The notes under the pieces are model-generated. The model ran no database searches and had not been told where the DNA came from. It saw only the letters and a list, made by a program, of their open reading frames with translations. Below are positions 43,014 to 51,124 of a stretch of 64,000 nt of DNA, piece by piece (within the stretch, counting starts at the first letter, position 1; each line of letters begins with the position of its first letter). A program made the translations under genes and the position numbers. The DNA comes from Streptomyces cirratus (lineage in GTDB: Bacteria > Actinomycetota > Actinomycetes > Streptomycetales > Streptomycetaceae): positions 62,001-126,000 of the forward strand of contig NZ_BMVP01000014.1 in the NCBI RefSeq assembly GCF_014650775.1, given 5' to 3'.

Positions 43014-43364
43014 TCAGCGGTCGCGCTTCTCCTTGATCTTCGCGGCCTTGCCGCGGAGCTCACGGAGGAAGTACAGCTTGGCGCGACGCACGTCACCGCG
43101 GGTGACGACCTCGATCTTCTCGAAGATCGGGGAGTTCACCGGGAAGGTGCGCTCGACGCCGACGCTGAACGAGACCTTGCGAACGGTGAAGGTCTCGGAG
43201 ACGCCAGAGCCCTGGCGACGGATGACAACACCCTTGAACTGCTGGATACGGGAGCGGTTGCCCTCGATGACGCGGACGTGCACGTTGATCGTGTCACCCG
43301 GGCGGAAGGCCGGGACGTCGGAGCGGATCGAGGCGGCGTTGACGCCATCGAGCAGGTGAGACAT
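43014..43364 (-). CDS. rplS: 50S ribosomal protein L19
   Basis: 116 residues, normal length. FRPGDTINVHVRVIEGNRSRIQQFKG and GVERTFPVNSPIFEKIEVV are the L19 signatures. Located at the 30S-50S interface. Start ATG 43364 gives MSHLLDGVN; the longer open frame to 43388 is unlikely. Confidence 0.96.
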   Translation of the reverse strand: MSHLLDGVNAASIRSDVPAFRPGDTINVHVRVIEGNRSRIQQFKGVVIRRQGSGVSETFTVRKVSFSVGVERTFPVNSPIFEKIEVVTRGDVRRAKLYFLRELRGKAAKIKEKRDR

Positions 43365-43442
43365 GTTCTTCGTCTGCTTTCTTCGCACGACGCCACAGGC
43401 CGCCGGTGCGGATATCCGTAGAGAATTCGGGAGCTGTGCCCT

Positions 43443-43483
43443 CTCGCGTACGACGGTCCCCCTGTGGCAGGGGCGTACGCGAG
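43443..43483 (-). terminator. Hairpin between trmD and rplS
   Basis: CTCGCGTACG (43443-43452) with CGTACGCGAG (43474-43483) forms a ten-base stem, extended inside by CCCC/GGGG. It lies in the 133-base gap after trmD and before rplS; probably an attenuator or a boundary before the rplS promoter. Confidence 0.7.
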
Positions 43484-43497
43484 CACACAGCAGCCGC

Positions 43498-44319
43498 CTA
43501 TTCTTCCACGGTCTGCGGCCTACGCCAAAATCGGCCGTCGGGGGTCGGCTTCCAGCCCAGGAGACTCAGCATCTCGCGGTCCTTCTTGTCGAAGGCGGAG
43601 GCCTCGCAGCGCTCGATCAGGTCGGGCCGGTTGCGTGCCGTCCTGCGGAAGGCCTCGTCCCGCCGCCATCGGGCGATCTTGCCGTGGTGCCCGCTCAGCA
43701 GGACGTCGGGGATGCCCCGGCCGCGCCACTGCGGGGGCTTGGTGTAGACGGGCCCCTCCAGCAGGTTCGCCATCTCACCGGGAGCGAAGGAGTCGTCCCG
43801 GTGCGATTCGGCGTTGCCGAGCACCCCGGGCAGCAGCCGGGCCACGGCCTCGGTGACGACCAGTACGGCCGCCTCGCCGCCCGCCAGGACGTAGTCACCG
43901 ATGGAGACCTCGTACACCGGCATCCGCGTCGCGTACTCGTCCATGACCCGGCGGTCGATGCCCTCGTACCGGGCCGGGGTGAAGATCAGCCACGGGCGTT
44001 CCGACAGTTCGACGGCCAGTTCCTGGGTGAACGGGCGCCCGCTGGGCGTCGGGACGACCAGGACCGGACCGTGGGCGCCGGCCTCGTACCCGTCGGCCAG
44101 CGCCGCGTCCAGGGCCTCGCCCCACGGTTCGGTCTTCATGACCATGCCGGGGCCGCCGCCGTAGGGGGTGTCGTCCACCGTGTTGTGGCGGTCGTACGTC
44201 CACTCCCGCAGGTCGTGGACGTGGACGTCGAGCTGGCCGCGCGCCCGCGCCTTGCCGACGAGGGAGACGTTCAGCGGCTCCAGGTACTCGGGGAAGATCG
44301 TGACGACGTCGAGACGCAT
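43498..44319 (-). CDS. trmD: tRNA (guanine-37-N1) methyltransferase
   Basis: 273 residues. MRLDVVTIFPEYL at the N-terminus, deep-knot SAM site VVPTPSGRPF, and FTPARYEGIDRRVMDEY, SIGDYVLAGGEAA and VLLSGHHGKIARWR, all TrmD hallmarks. ATG overlaps the rimM stop (TGATG). Confidence 0.96.
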   Translation of the reverse strand: MRLDVVTIFPEYLEPLNVSLVGKARARGQLDVHVHDLREWTYDRHNTVDDTPYGGGPGMVMKTEPWGEALDAALADGYEAGAHGPVLVVPTPSGRPFTQELAVELSERPWLIFTPARYEGIDRRVMDEYATRMPVYEVSIGDYVLAGGEAAVLVVTEAVARLLPGVLGNAESHRDDSFAPGEMANLLEGPVYTKPPQWRGRGIPDVLLSGHHGKIARWRRDEAFRRTARNRPDLIERCEASAFDKKDREMLSLLGWKPTPDGRFWRRPQTVEE

Positions 44320-44885
44320 CAGGCGTCGTCCCCGGCGGCCTCGGCCTCTTCGTCACGGCCGGAGACGACCTCGGCGCGGTCGTCGATCAACCCGGGCGGC
44401 GGCGTGATCACGCAGCGCTGCTCCTCCAGGTCGATCTCGGCGACGATCTCCTCCACGAAGGGGATCATCACCTCGCTGCCGTCGGGCCGTTCCACGATGA
44501 AGAGGTCCTGCGAGGGCAGGTGCGAGATCTCGGTGATCCGGCCGATCCCGGTACCGTCCGCCAGCACTACGTCCAGGTCCATCAGCTGGTGGTCGTAGTA
44601 CTCGTCCTCCTCCTCGGGAAGCTCCGCGGGGTCCACCTCGGCGATGAGCAGGATGTTGCGCAGCGCCTCGGCACCGGTGCGGTCCTTGACGCCCTCGAAG
44701 CGCAGCAGCAGCCGCCCGCTGTGCACCCGGCCCGTCTCGATGGTCAGCGGGCCCGCCGACGCGGGCTCCGTCTGGAGCACCGCGCCCGGTCCGAGCCGCA
44801 GTTCGGGCTCGTCGGTCCGCACCTCGACGGTGACCTCACCCTTGATCCCGTGGGCGCGGCCGATCCGCGCGACTACCAGCTGCAC
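44319..44885 (-). CDS. rimM: Ribosome maturation factor RimM
   Basis: 188 residues. N-terminal RimM barrel VVARIGRAHGIKGEVTVEVRTD-like and C-terminal PRC barrel YDHQLMDLDVVL...PSQDLFIVERPDGSEVMIPFV. Binds S19 during 30S assembly. GTG at 44885 with AGGAG eight bases upstream. Confidence 0.95.
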   Translation of the reverse strand: MQLVVARIGRAHGIKGEVTVEVRTDEPELRLGPGAVLQTEPASAGPLTIETGRVHSGRLLLRFEGVKDRTGAEALRNILLIAEVDPAELPEEEDEYYDHQLMDLDVVLADGTGIGRITEISHLPSQDLFIVERPDGSEVMIPFVEEIVAEIDLEEQRCVITPPPGLIDDRAEVVSGRDEEAEAAGDDA

Positions 44886-44910
44886 TGTCTTGTCTCCTGT
44901 TCAGACGACG

Positions 44911-44948
44911 ACGGGCCGGGGCGGGCGCATTCGCCCTCCCCGGCCCGT
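44911..44948 (-). terminator. Hairpin between khpA and rimM
   Basis: ACGGGCCGGGG (44911-44921) pairs with CCCCGGCCCGT (44938-44948), with an inner GGCG/CGCC. An 11-bp stem in the 80-base gap; could attenuate rimM-trmD relative to rpsP-khpA. Confidence 0.75.
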
Positions 44949-44965
44949 GCCGGTGGTTCAACTCT

Positions 44966-45205
44966 TCAGCGGACCTGGTCCACGTCGACGAGGTCGACGC
45001 GGATCCCCCGCCCGCCGATCGCGCCCACGACGGTACGCAGCGCACGCGCGGTGCGGCCGTTGCGGCCGATCACCTTCCCGAGGTCGTCCGGGTGGACCCG
45101 GACCTCGAGCACCTGTCCGCGGCGCAGGTTGCGCGAGGCGACCTGCACTTCGTCGGGGTTGTCCACGATGCCCTTCACGAGGTGCTCAAGAGCCTCCTCG
45201 AGCAT
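44966..45205 (-). CDS. khpA: KH-domain RNA-binding protein KhpA
   Basis: 79 residues: a single KH domain with the GxxG loop in KVIGRNGRTARALRTVV. Small cytoplasmic RNA binder (UPF0109/KhpA) usually between rpsP and rimM, as here. It begins two bases after the rpsP stop. Confidence 0.93.
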   Translation of the reverse strand: MLEEALEHLVKGIVDNPDEVQVASRNLRRGQVLEVRVHPDDLGKVIGRNGRTARALRTVVGAIGGRGIRVDLVDVDQVR

Positions 45206-45207
45206 GA

Positions 45208-45648
45208 TCAGGCCTCGGTCGACTCGGCGGCGGCCTCAGCCTCGTCCGCCTTCTTGTCGGCCTTCTTCGCCTTCTGGGTGATGGCCTCGCCCTTGCCCTC
45301 GCCGATGCCCTCGAGGGCCTTGGCGAACTCGTCGAAGGAGCGACGCTTGCTCTCCTTCGTCTCCGGCTGGAGCAGCGGCGCGGGGGCGGGGAGACCCTTG
45401 TGGGCCTGCCAGTCACCGGTCAGCTTGAGGATGGCGAGCACAGCCTCGGTGGGCTGGGCGCCGACGGACAGCCAGTACTGCGCACGCTCGGCGTTGACCT
45501 CGATGCGCGACGGGTTGTAGGTCGGCTGGTAGATGCCGATCTCCTCGATCGCGCGACCGTCCCGGCGGGTGCGGGCGTCGGCGACGATGATGCGGTAGTG
45601 CGGCTGGCGAATCTTGCCGAGGCGCTTGAGCTTGATCTTGACTGCCAC
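45208..45648 (-). CDS. rpsP: 30S ribosomal protein S16
   Basis: 146 residues. Core IKLKRLGKIRQPHYRIIVADAR and GIYQPTYNP, with an extended Ala/Glu/Lys-rich C-terminus typical of Streptomyces. GTG at 45648 with AGGAG about 12 bases upstream. Heads rpsP-khpA. The gap 45649-45841 holds the promoter region; no motif could be pinned down. Confidence 0.96.
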   Translation of the reverse strand: MAVKIKLKRLGKIRQPHYRIIVADARTRRDGRAIEEIGIYQPTYNPSRIEVNAERAQYWLSVGAQPTEAVLAILKLTGDWQAHKGLPAPAPLLQPETKESKRRSFDEFAKALEGIGEGKGEAITQKAKKADKKADEAEAAAESTEA

Positions 45649-45841
45649 TGGAGTGGTGTCTCCTGAACTTGACGTGGTTGGGCACATGAGATGCCACGTG
45701 GGGTTGCGGTACTCGGGTGCCCGATGGACGCGTCAGCCGGAGGAGAGAGGGGTCCTGTGCGACTGTCGAGTACAGCTAGCCATTGTGCCACATGCCTGCG
45801 GCGCGCTCAGCCGTAAGGGGTGCCTGCCGCTAGGGCGCGGT

Positions 45842-45892
45842 CGGGCGCGGGACCCGCCCGCCGGCCGGGCCCCGTCCGCGCGGCCGCGCCCG
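45842..45892 (-). terminator. Terminator after the metalloprotease-like gene
   Basis: CGGGCGCGG (45842-45850) with CCGCGCCCG (45884-45892) in a very GC-rich stretch immediately past the stop at 45897. It can also fold with internal GC pairs. Confidence 0.55.
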
Positions 45893-45896
45893 CGGT

Positions 45897-46496
45897 TCAG
45901 GACGCGGCGGCCGAGACGGCGACCTCGGGGATGCGGAAGGGCTTCATGCAGCCACCGCAGACGATGGGCGCCTGGGCCAGCACCGACGGGACGACCCGTA
46001 CGTTGCGCCCGCAGTCGCAGACCGCCTTGACCCGTACGCCGCCACCCGAGGAGCCGTGCCGCGCGGCCGGTCCGCGGAAGCTGCGCTTGGTGTCGGCGGC
46101 CGTGGCCACGGTATGCGCCTTGAGGGCTCGTTGCAGCCGCTCCATCGTGGGCCGGTAGCGCCTCTTCGCCTCGGGACTGAGCGAGACCAGGGAGAAACCG
46201 CTGCTGGCGTGCGGCTCTTCGGAGTGGTCCAGCCCCATCTCTTCGGCGATCGCGAGGAATCTGCGGTTGTGGTAGCGGCCGGCCCGCGAGGTGTCGCGGA
46301 CTCCACGGGCGGCGGCGATGCCGTGGACTGCCTCGTGCAGCAGTCGCTCGAAGGAGAGCTCGGCGCCGCAAGCGGACGACGACTCTCCGATCAGGGACTC
46401 GGGCGCGGCAAGGTCAGGCAGCTCGGGGTGGTACCGCTGAATGTCGGCCCACGCCTGCGCCAGCTCTGCGGCGAGAACAGGTGGTGTCGTGCTCAC
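45897..46496 (-). CDS. SprT-like zinc metalloprotease domain protein with C-terminal zinc ribbon
   Basis: 199 residues. HEAVHGIAAARG (HExxH zinc motif) at about 75-86, followed by GRYHNRRFLAIAEEMGL, which resembles SprT/Wss1-like minigluzincins where a later His is the third ligand. C-terminal CDCG...CGGC ribbon for another zinc. Cytoplasmic, no signal peptide. Cleavage of protein-DNA crosslinks is one known function of SprT-type proteins; no evidence here. GTG at 46496 begins VSTTPPVLAAELAQAW. Confidence 0.82.
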   Translation of the reverse strand: MSTTPPVLAAELAQAWADIQRYHPELPDLAAPESLIGESSSACGAELSFERLLHEAVHGIAAARGVRDTSRAGRYHNRRFLAIAEEMGLDHSEEPHASSGFSLVSLSPEAKRRYRPTMERLQRALKAHTVATAADTKRSFRGPAARHGSSGGGVRVKAVCDCGRNVRVVPSVLAQAPIVCGGCMKPFRIPEVAVSAAAS

Positions 46497-46657
46497 GTCG
46501 TGACAACGAGCCGGGGTGCCCTGGTGTTCCGATTCCGGGCCATTCCAAATTTTTTGCACGTACCAGTCAGTTCAGTCTGATGCGTCCCGACGAGGACGTG
46601 TGCGCATATCCCCGGATGAGTCGGTACGTAACGAGGACCAGCGCAGGGCCTACGACG

Positions 46658-46703
46658 GCCATGCCCCCGGCGCGCGGCCGGAGCCGCACGCCGGGGGCAT
46701 GGC
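46658..46703 (-). terminator. Strong terminator after proS
   Basis: GCCATGCCCCCGGC (46658-46671) and GCCGGGGGCATGGC (46690-46703) form a perfect 14-bp stem with an 18-base loop, 17 bases after the proS stop. The remaining 46497-46657 presumably contains the promoter of the metalloprotease-like gene. Confidence 0.88.
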
Positions 46704-46719
46704 TGGGGTCGACGGGCGA

Positions 46720-48132
46720 TCAGTACGAGCGCGCCACGATGGCGAGGGTACCGGGGGCGTCGTCCGCCAGCGGGACCGAGCCGTCCTCGGCGATCAGGCA
46801 GCGCACGGAGACGGCCTGCTCGGCCAGCTTCGCCTCGCCCTCGGGACCCAGGTCCGCCCACGGGATGCGCGCCCAACCGCCGGCGACGGCGGCCTCGGCG
46901 GCCTCCTCGATCGTGGCGACGTCGGAAGTGCGGGCCTCGCGGCGCTCGCGGGACTCGCGCAGCAGCTGCGCCTGGTCCTCCTCCAGCACCTTGGGCAGCA
47001 GGTCGGCCAGCGCCGAGATCTGCACGGCCTCCTTGCCGCCGGGGATCCGGCGGGCCAGCATCGCGGTGCCGTTCTCCAGGTCGCGCGGGCCGATCTCGAC
47101 GCGCACCGGCACGCCCTTGAGCTCCCAGTCCACGGCGCGGCGTCCGAAGGGCGTGTCCACGCGGTCGTCGACCTGGACCCGGATCCCGGCGGCCTTGAGC
47201 TGGGCCCCGAGCTCGCGGACCTTGGCCACGGCCTCGTCGCCCTTGATCGCCATGACGACGACCTGGACGTGCGCGAGGCGCGGCGGCACCCGCAGGCCGT
47301 TGTCGTCGCCGTGGGACATGATCAGCCCGCCGACCATGCGGGTCGAGACGCCCCACGAGGTCTGCCAGACGAGCTCCTGCTTGCCTTCCTTCGACAGGTA
47401 CTGGGTGTTGAAGGCCTTGGCGAAGTTGGTGCCCAGCTCGTGGCTCGTGCCCAGCTGGAGGGCCTTGCCGTCGCCCATCATCCCCTCCAGCGTGAGGGTG
47501 TTGATGGCGCCGGCGAAGCGCTCCTTGGCCGTCTTGCGGCCGAGCACGACGTCGATGCCGAGCACGTTCGTCATGAAGTCGCCGTACACGTCCGTGTGGA
47601 TGCGGGCCGCGTAGTCGCGGGCGTCCTCGTAGGTGGCGTGGGCGGTGTGGCCCTCCTGCCAGAGGAACTCGCTCGTACGGAGGAACACGCGCGGGCGCAT
47701 CTCCCAGCGGACCACGTTGGCCCACTGGTTGATCAGCAGGGGCAGGTCCCGGTAGCTCTGGACCCACTTGGAGAAGTAGTCGTTGATGATCGTCTCGGAG
47801 GTGGGCCGGACGACGACCGGCTCGTCCAGCTCCTTGCCGCCGCCGTGCGTGACGACCGCGAGCTCGGGGGCGAAGCCCTCGACGTGCTCGGCTTCCCTCG
47901 TCAGGTAGGACTGCGGGATGAACAGGGGGAAGTACGCGTTCTGGGCGCCCGCGTCCTTGATGCGCGCGTCCATCTCCTGCTGCATCCGCTCCCACAGCCC
48001 GTAGCCGTACGGCCGGATGACCATGGTGCCGCGTACCGGACCGTTGTCGGCCAGCTCGGCCTTGTTGATCAGATCCTGGTACCAGCGGGGGAAATCCTCC
48101 GCCTGGGGGGTGAGAACGGGTGCCTTTGCCAT
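46720..48132 (-). CDS. proS: Prolyl-tRNA synthetase (short, archaeal/eukaryotic type)
   Basis: 470 residues. Class II motifs: RGTMVIRPYGYGLWERMQ (motif 1), VRWEMRPRVFLRTSEFLWQEGHTAHAT (motif 2) and GTSHELGTNFAKAF; C-terminal extension ends IVARSY. This is the ProS type 3 lacking the editing insertion domain, with a Tyr end. ATG at 48132 starts MAKAPVLTPQ. Divergent from a methyltransferase gene. Confidence 0.95.
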   Translation of the reverse strand: MAKAPVLTPQAEDFPRWYQDLINKAELADNGPVRGTMVIRPYGYGLWERMQQEMDARIKDAGAQNAYFPLFIPQSYLTREAEHVEGFAPELAVVTHGGGKELDEPVVVRPTSETIINDYFSKWVQSYRDLPLLINQWANVVRWEMRPRVFLRTSEFLWQEGHTAHATYEDARDYAARIHTDVYGDFMTNVLGIDVVLGRKTAKERFAGAINTLTLEGMMGDGKALQLGTSHELGTNFAKAFNTQYLSKEGKQELVWQTSWGVSTRMVGGLIMSHGDDNGLRVPPRLAHVQVVVMAIKGDEAVAKVRELGAQLKAAGIRVQVDDRVDTPFGRRAVDWELKGVPVRVEIGPRDLENGTAMLARRIPGGKEAVQISALADLLPKVLEEDQAQLLRESRERREARTSDVATIEEAAEAAVAGGWARIPWADLGPEGEAKLAEQAVSVRCLIAEDGSVPLADDAPGTLAIVARSY

Positions 48133-48263
48133 GGCGCGAATGGTACGGCGCCGGGCGCTCGATGCGTGAATCGGGTGGCGCACTCCTCTGGACGGGAGGG
48201 CGGATGGGGAGTTCCCTGGCAACGGGGGCAAGGGGGCGACATGGAATCAGGAGCGCTCATTCG

Positions 48264-48941
48264 ATGACACCGATGCCGACGACGACGCTCGTCGCCCGGG
48301 ACTGGGCCGAGATCCAGGAACGGATGCTGGTACCGCTGTACGAGGCGGTCTACGACCGGCTGGAGGTCGGGCCCGGGGCCCGGCTGCTCGGCCTGGGGTG
48401 CGGGGCCGGGCTGGCCCTCCTGCTGGCGCAGCGGCGCGGGGCCGCCGTCACGGGTGTGGAGGCGGATGCGGCGCGGCGTGCGCTGGCCCGTGAACGGCTG
48501 CTGGAGGTGCGGGCGGACCCGCCGTCGGCCGCGCGGCCGTACGACGTCCTGCTGGCGTTCTCGCCCGGCTCGCGGGCTCTGGCCGGGGCCCTGCCCGCGG
48601 TCCGCCGGGGCGGGGCGGTGGTGCTGGCGGGCTGGGGTCCGCCGGAGCGGTGCACGGTTCCGGCGGTGCTGGGCGGCGGGCCGTCGCAGCGGGACCTGGA
48701 CGCTCTGGTGGCGGGCGCCGGGCTGGTCCCGGACGGTTCGGGGCGGGTGTTCTGCCCGTTCGGCTACGCGGATGTGGACAGTGCCGTGCGGGGGCTGCTG
48801 TCGACGGGTCTGTACGACTCGGCGTCCGACCCGGCGCAGGTGGAGAAGGAGCTGACCGAGGCGCTTCACCCGTACGAGCGGCCGGACGGCGCCGTGTGGC
48901 TGCCGAACATCTTCCGCTACGTGATCGCCCGCGTGCGCTGA
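48264..48941 (+). CDS. SAM-dependent methyltransferase-like protein
   Basis: 225 residues. SAM-binding motif I LLGLGCGAGLALLLAQ, acidic residue in GVEADAARR, then VLAFSPGSRALAGALP and FRYVIARV near the end. Class I methyltransferase fold; substrate unknown. AGGAG lies 11 bases before the ATG at 48264; an in-frame ATG at 48273 is possible. Confidence 0.85.
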   Translation: MTPMPTTTLVARDWAEIQERMLVPLYEAVYDRLEVGPGARLLGLGCGAGLALLLAQRRGAAVTGVEADAARRALARERLLEVRADPPSAARPYDVLLAFSPGSRALAGALPAVRRGGAVVLAGWGPPERCTVPAVLGGGPSQRDLDALVAGAGLVPDGSGRVFCPFGYADVDSAVRGLLSTGLYDSASDPAQVEKELTEALHPYERPDGAVWLPNIFRYVIARVR

Positions 48942-48965
48942 CACCGGGAGGTCCCGCGCCTGGCG

Positions 48966-50891
48966 TCACTTCGACAGGCGCGGGATGCCTGCGGCGGCGT
49001 AGGCGGCGGCTTCGTCCAGGGTTTCGGCGACGAGCAGGGCCTCGGCGAGGTCGTCGAGCTGCGAGCGGTGCTCGCGCAGGAGGCGGCAGGCTTCGACGTA
49101 GCACTCGTCGACGATCCGCCGCATCTCGGCGTCGACGGCGTCGAGCGTCGCGGGCGCGGCGGAGAGCCCGTAGGCGCCCTGTCCGTCGGAGGGGATCGCC
49201 GTCAGGCGGCCGACGCGTTCGCTCATGCCCCATCGGCCGACCATGCCGCGCACGAGGTTGGTGACCTGTTCGAGGTCGTTCTCGGCGCCCGTCGTGATCA
49301 CGTCGTAGACGACGTGCTCGGCCGCCATGCCGCCGAGCGCGCCGATGATGCGTCCGCGCAGGTACTGCTCCGTGTAGGCGTACCGGTCGGCGTCCGGGGT
49401 GGAGAGGGTGACGCCCAGGGCGCGCCCGCGCGGGACGATGGTGATCTTGCGGACGGGGTCGGCGCCGGGCTGGAGCATGCCGAGCAGGGCGTGGCCGCTC
49501 TCGTGGTAGGCAGTGCGGCGCCGCTCCTCCGGCGGCATGACCAGGGGGCGTTCCGCGCCGAGCTGCACCTTCTCCAGGGCCTCGGACAGATCGGCCTGGG
49601 TGACCTGCGTCTGCTTGCGCTTGACGGCCAGCAGGGCGGCCTCGTTGGCGAGGTTGGCCAGTTCGGCACCCGTCATGCCGGGTGTGGTGCTCGCGACCCG
49701 GCCCAGGTCCACGCCGTCGGCGAGCGGGATCTCGCGGGTGTGGATGCGCAGGATCGCCTCGCGGCCGTGCCGGTCGGGCGGGGAGACTTGCACCAGGCGG
49801 TCGAAGCGGCCCGGCCGGGTCAGCGCCGGGTCGAGGACGTCCGCGCGGTTGGTGGCGGCGAGGACGACGACGCCCTCCGAGCCGGAGAAGCCGTCCATCT
49901 CGGTGAGGATCTGGTTCAGGGTCTGCTCGCGTTCGTCGTGGCCGCCGAGGCCGCCGCCGGCGCCGCGCACGCGCCCGATGGTGTCGATCTCGTCGATGAA
50001 GATGATCGCGGGGGCGACCTTGCGCGCCTCGGTGAACAGTTCACGGACCCGTGACGCGCCGACGCCGACGATCATCTCGATGAACTCTGAGGCGGAGGCG
50101 GAGAAGAAGGGCACTCCGGCCTCTCCGGCGACGGCGCGGGCGAGCAGGGTCTTGCCGGTGCCGGGCAGGCCGGCGAGGAGGACTCCGCCGGGCATGCGGG
50201 CACCCATCTTGCGGTACGCCTGCGGGTTCTTGAGGAAGTCGACGACGTCGTTGAGCTCGCCCTCCACCTCGTCGATGCCCGCGACGTCCTCGAAGGTGGT
50301 GCGTTTGGCGCCCGTCTCCATCTCCACCGGTTTCGGTGGTGCCTTGCGGCCCAGACCGCCGAGGCCCGGGCCCATGGCCGAGCCCATCCGGCGGGCGATG
50401 AACACCCACAACAGGACCAGCAGCAGCATGGGCGCGAGCGAGATGAGGAGGTTGGAGAGGAGGCTGCGCTGCACCACGACGGGCGAGGCGGTCACCGTGA
50501 CCTGGTGCTTGGTGAGGTTGGCCCACAGGTCGTCGTCGGCGAAGGCGGGGCGCTGGGTGACGAACTTGGTGTAGTCGCCCTTGCCGCCGTCCGGTTTCGG
50601 CGCCTTGGTCTTGAGCTGCCCCTGGATGGCGTCGCCCTTGGAGTAGATCTTCGAGACGTTGCCGTCGGCGACCTGCCTGCTGAATTCGGTGTAGGAGATC
50701 GTCGGCTCGTCGCCCTCGTTGTAGAACGACAGCACCAGGTTGGCGATCAGGAACACGATCAGGGCGGCGAGGACCAGCCCGCGCCATCCGCCGGCCATCT
50801 TCTTCCTCGGCGGCGGGGTGGGCGGCGCGCCCTCGGAACGCCAGGGGGTGTCGGCCCGGTCGCGGGGCGGTGCGGGGGTGGGGCTGGGCAC
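48966..50891 (-). CDS. ftsH: FtsH-family AAA+ zinc metalloprotease (membrane)
   Basis: 641 residues: Pro-rich N-terminus, helix 1 (about 38-57), periplasmic domain with TKFVTQRP, helix 2 (about 148-165), AAA module with Walker A GLPGTGKT 241-248, Walker B FIDEID 298-303, SRH ATNRADVLDPALTRPGRFDR, zinc motif HESGH 463-467. Gly-Leu-Pro in place of Gly-Pro-Pro at the P-loop and the divergent lead suggest a paralogue, not the housekeeping copy. GTG 50891 has GAAGGAGG six bases upstream. Degrades membrane proteins. Confidence 0.92.
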   Translation of the reverse strand: MPSPTPAPPRDRADTPWRSEGAPPTPPPRKKMAGGWRGLVLAALIVFLIANLVLSFYNEGDEPTISYTEFSRQVADGNVSKIYSKGDAIQGQLKTKAPKPDGGKGDYTKFVTQRPAFADDDLWANLTKHQVTVTASPVVVQRSLLSNLLISLAPMLLLVLLWVFIARRMGSAMGPGLGGLGRKAPPKPVEMETGAKRTTFEDVAGIDEVEGELNDVVDFLKNPQAYRKMGARMPGGVLLAGLPGTGKTLLARAVAGEAGVPFFSASASEFIEMIVGVGASRVRELFTEARKVAPAIIFIDEIDTIGRVRGAGGGLGGHDEREQTLNQILTEMDGFSGSEGVVVLAATNRADVLDPALTRPGRFDRLVQVSPPDRHGREAILRIHTREIPLADGVDLGRVASTTPGMTGAELANLANEAALLAVKRKQTQVTQADLSEALEKVQLGAERPLVMPPEERRRTAYHESGHALLGMLQPGADPVRKITIVPRGRALGVTLSTPDADRYAYTEQYLRGRIIGALGGMAAEHVVYDVITTGAENDLEQVTNLVRGMVGRWGMSERVGRLTAIPSDGQGAYGLSAAPATLDAVDAEMRRIVDECYVEACRLLREHRSQLDDLAEALLVAETLDEAAAYAAAGIPRLSK

Positions 50892-50973
50892 GGGGCCTCC
50901 TTCTGCCGTCCTCCCGGCCGACCATAAGGGAGATACCGGACCATTGCCCCCGGGAATCCGCTCCCGGAACGAC

Positions 50974-51047
50974 GAAGGACCCCGGCCGGCTGGTCCCGCT
51001 CGGGCCGGCCAGGGCCCTTCCGGCGCGGTGCTTCGCGCACCGCGCCG
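50974..51047 (-). terminator. Tandem terminator hairpins after ffh
   Basis: First CGGCGCGGTGC/GCACCGCGCCG (51021-51031 with 51037-51047), a perfect 11-bp stem with loop TTCGC, then a longer stem GAAGGACCCCGGCCGGC with GCCGGCCAGGGCCCTTC (50974-50990 with 51004-51020, two mismatches). They follow the ffh stop and its repeats. Confidence 0.85.
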
Positions 51048-51064
51048 CCGTCACTCGGTGAAGG

Positions 51065-51124
51065 TCATGAGCTTCTGCTTCGAGAACCTCTCCTTCATGA
51101 GCTTCTACTTCATGAACTTCTTGA
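51065..51124. repeat. 15-bp tandem repeat (about four units) across the ffh stop codon
   Basis: Units start at 51065, 51080, 51095 and 51110: TCATGAGCTTCTGCT, TCGAGAACCTCTCCT, TCATGAGCTTCTACT, TCATGAACTTCTTGA. In the ffh frame they read FKKFM, K-stop-KLM, KERFS, KQKLM, a basic/hydrophobic pentapeptide repeat with the TAG stop inside. Confidence 0.8.

Noticed and set aside
51051..51104. Extension of Ffh by readthrough as the true gene end
   Set aside because: The TAG is a normal stop and the known protein family ends near here; reported only as a finding.
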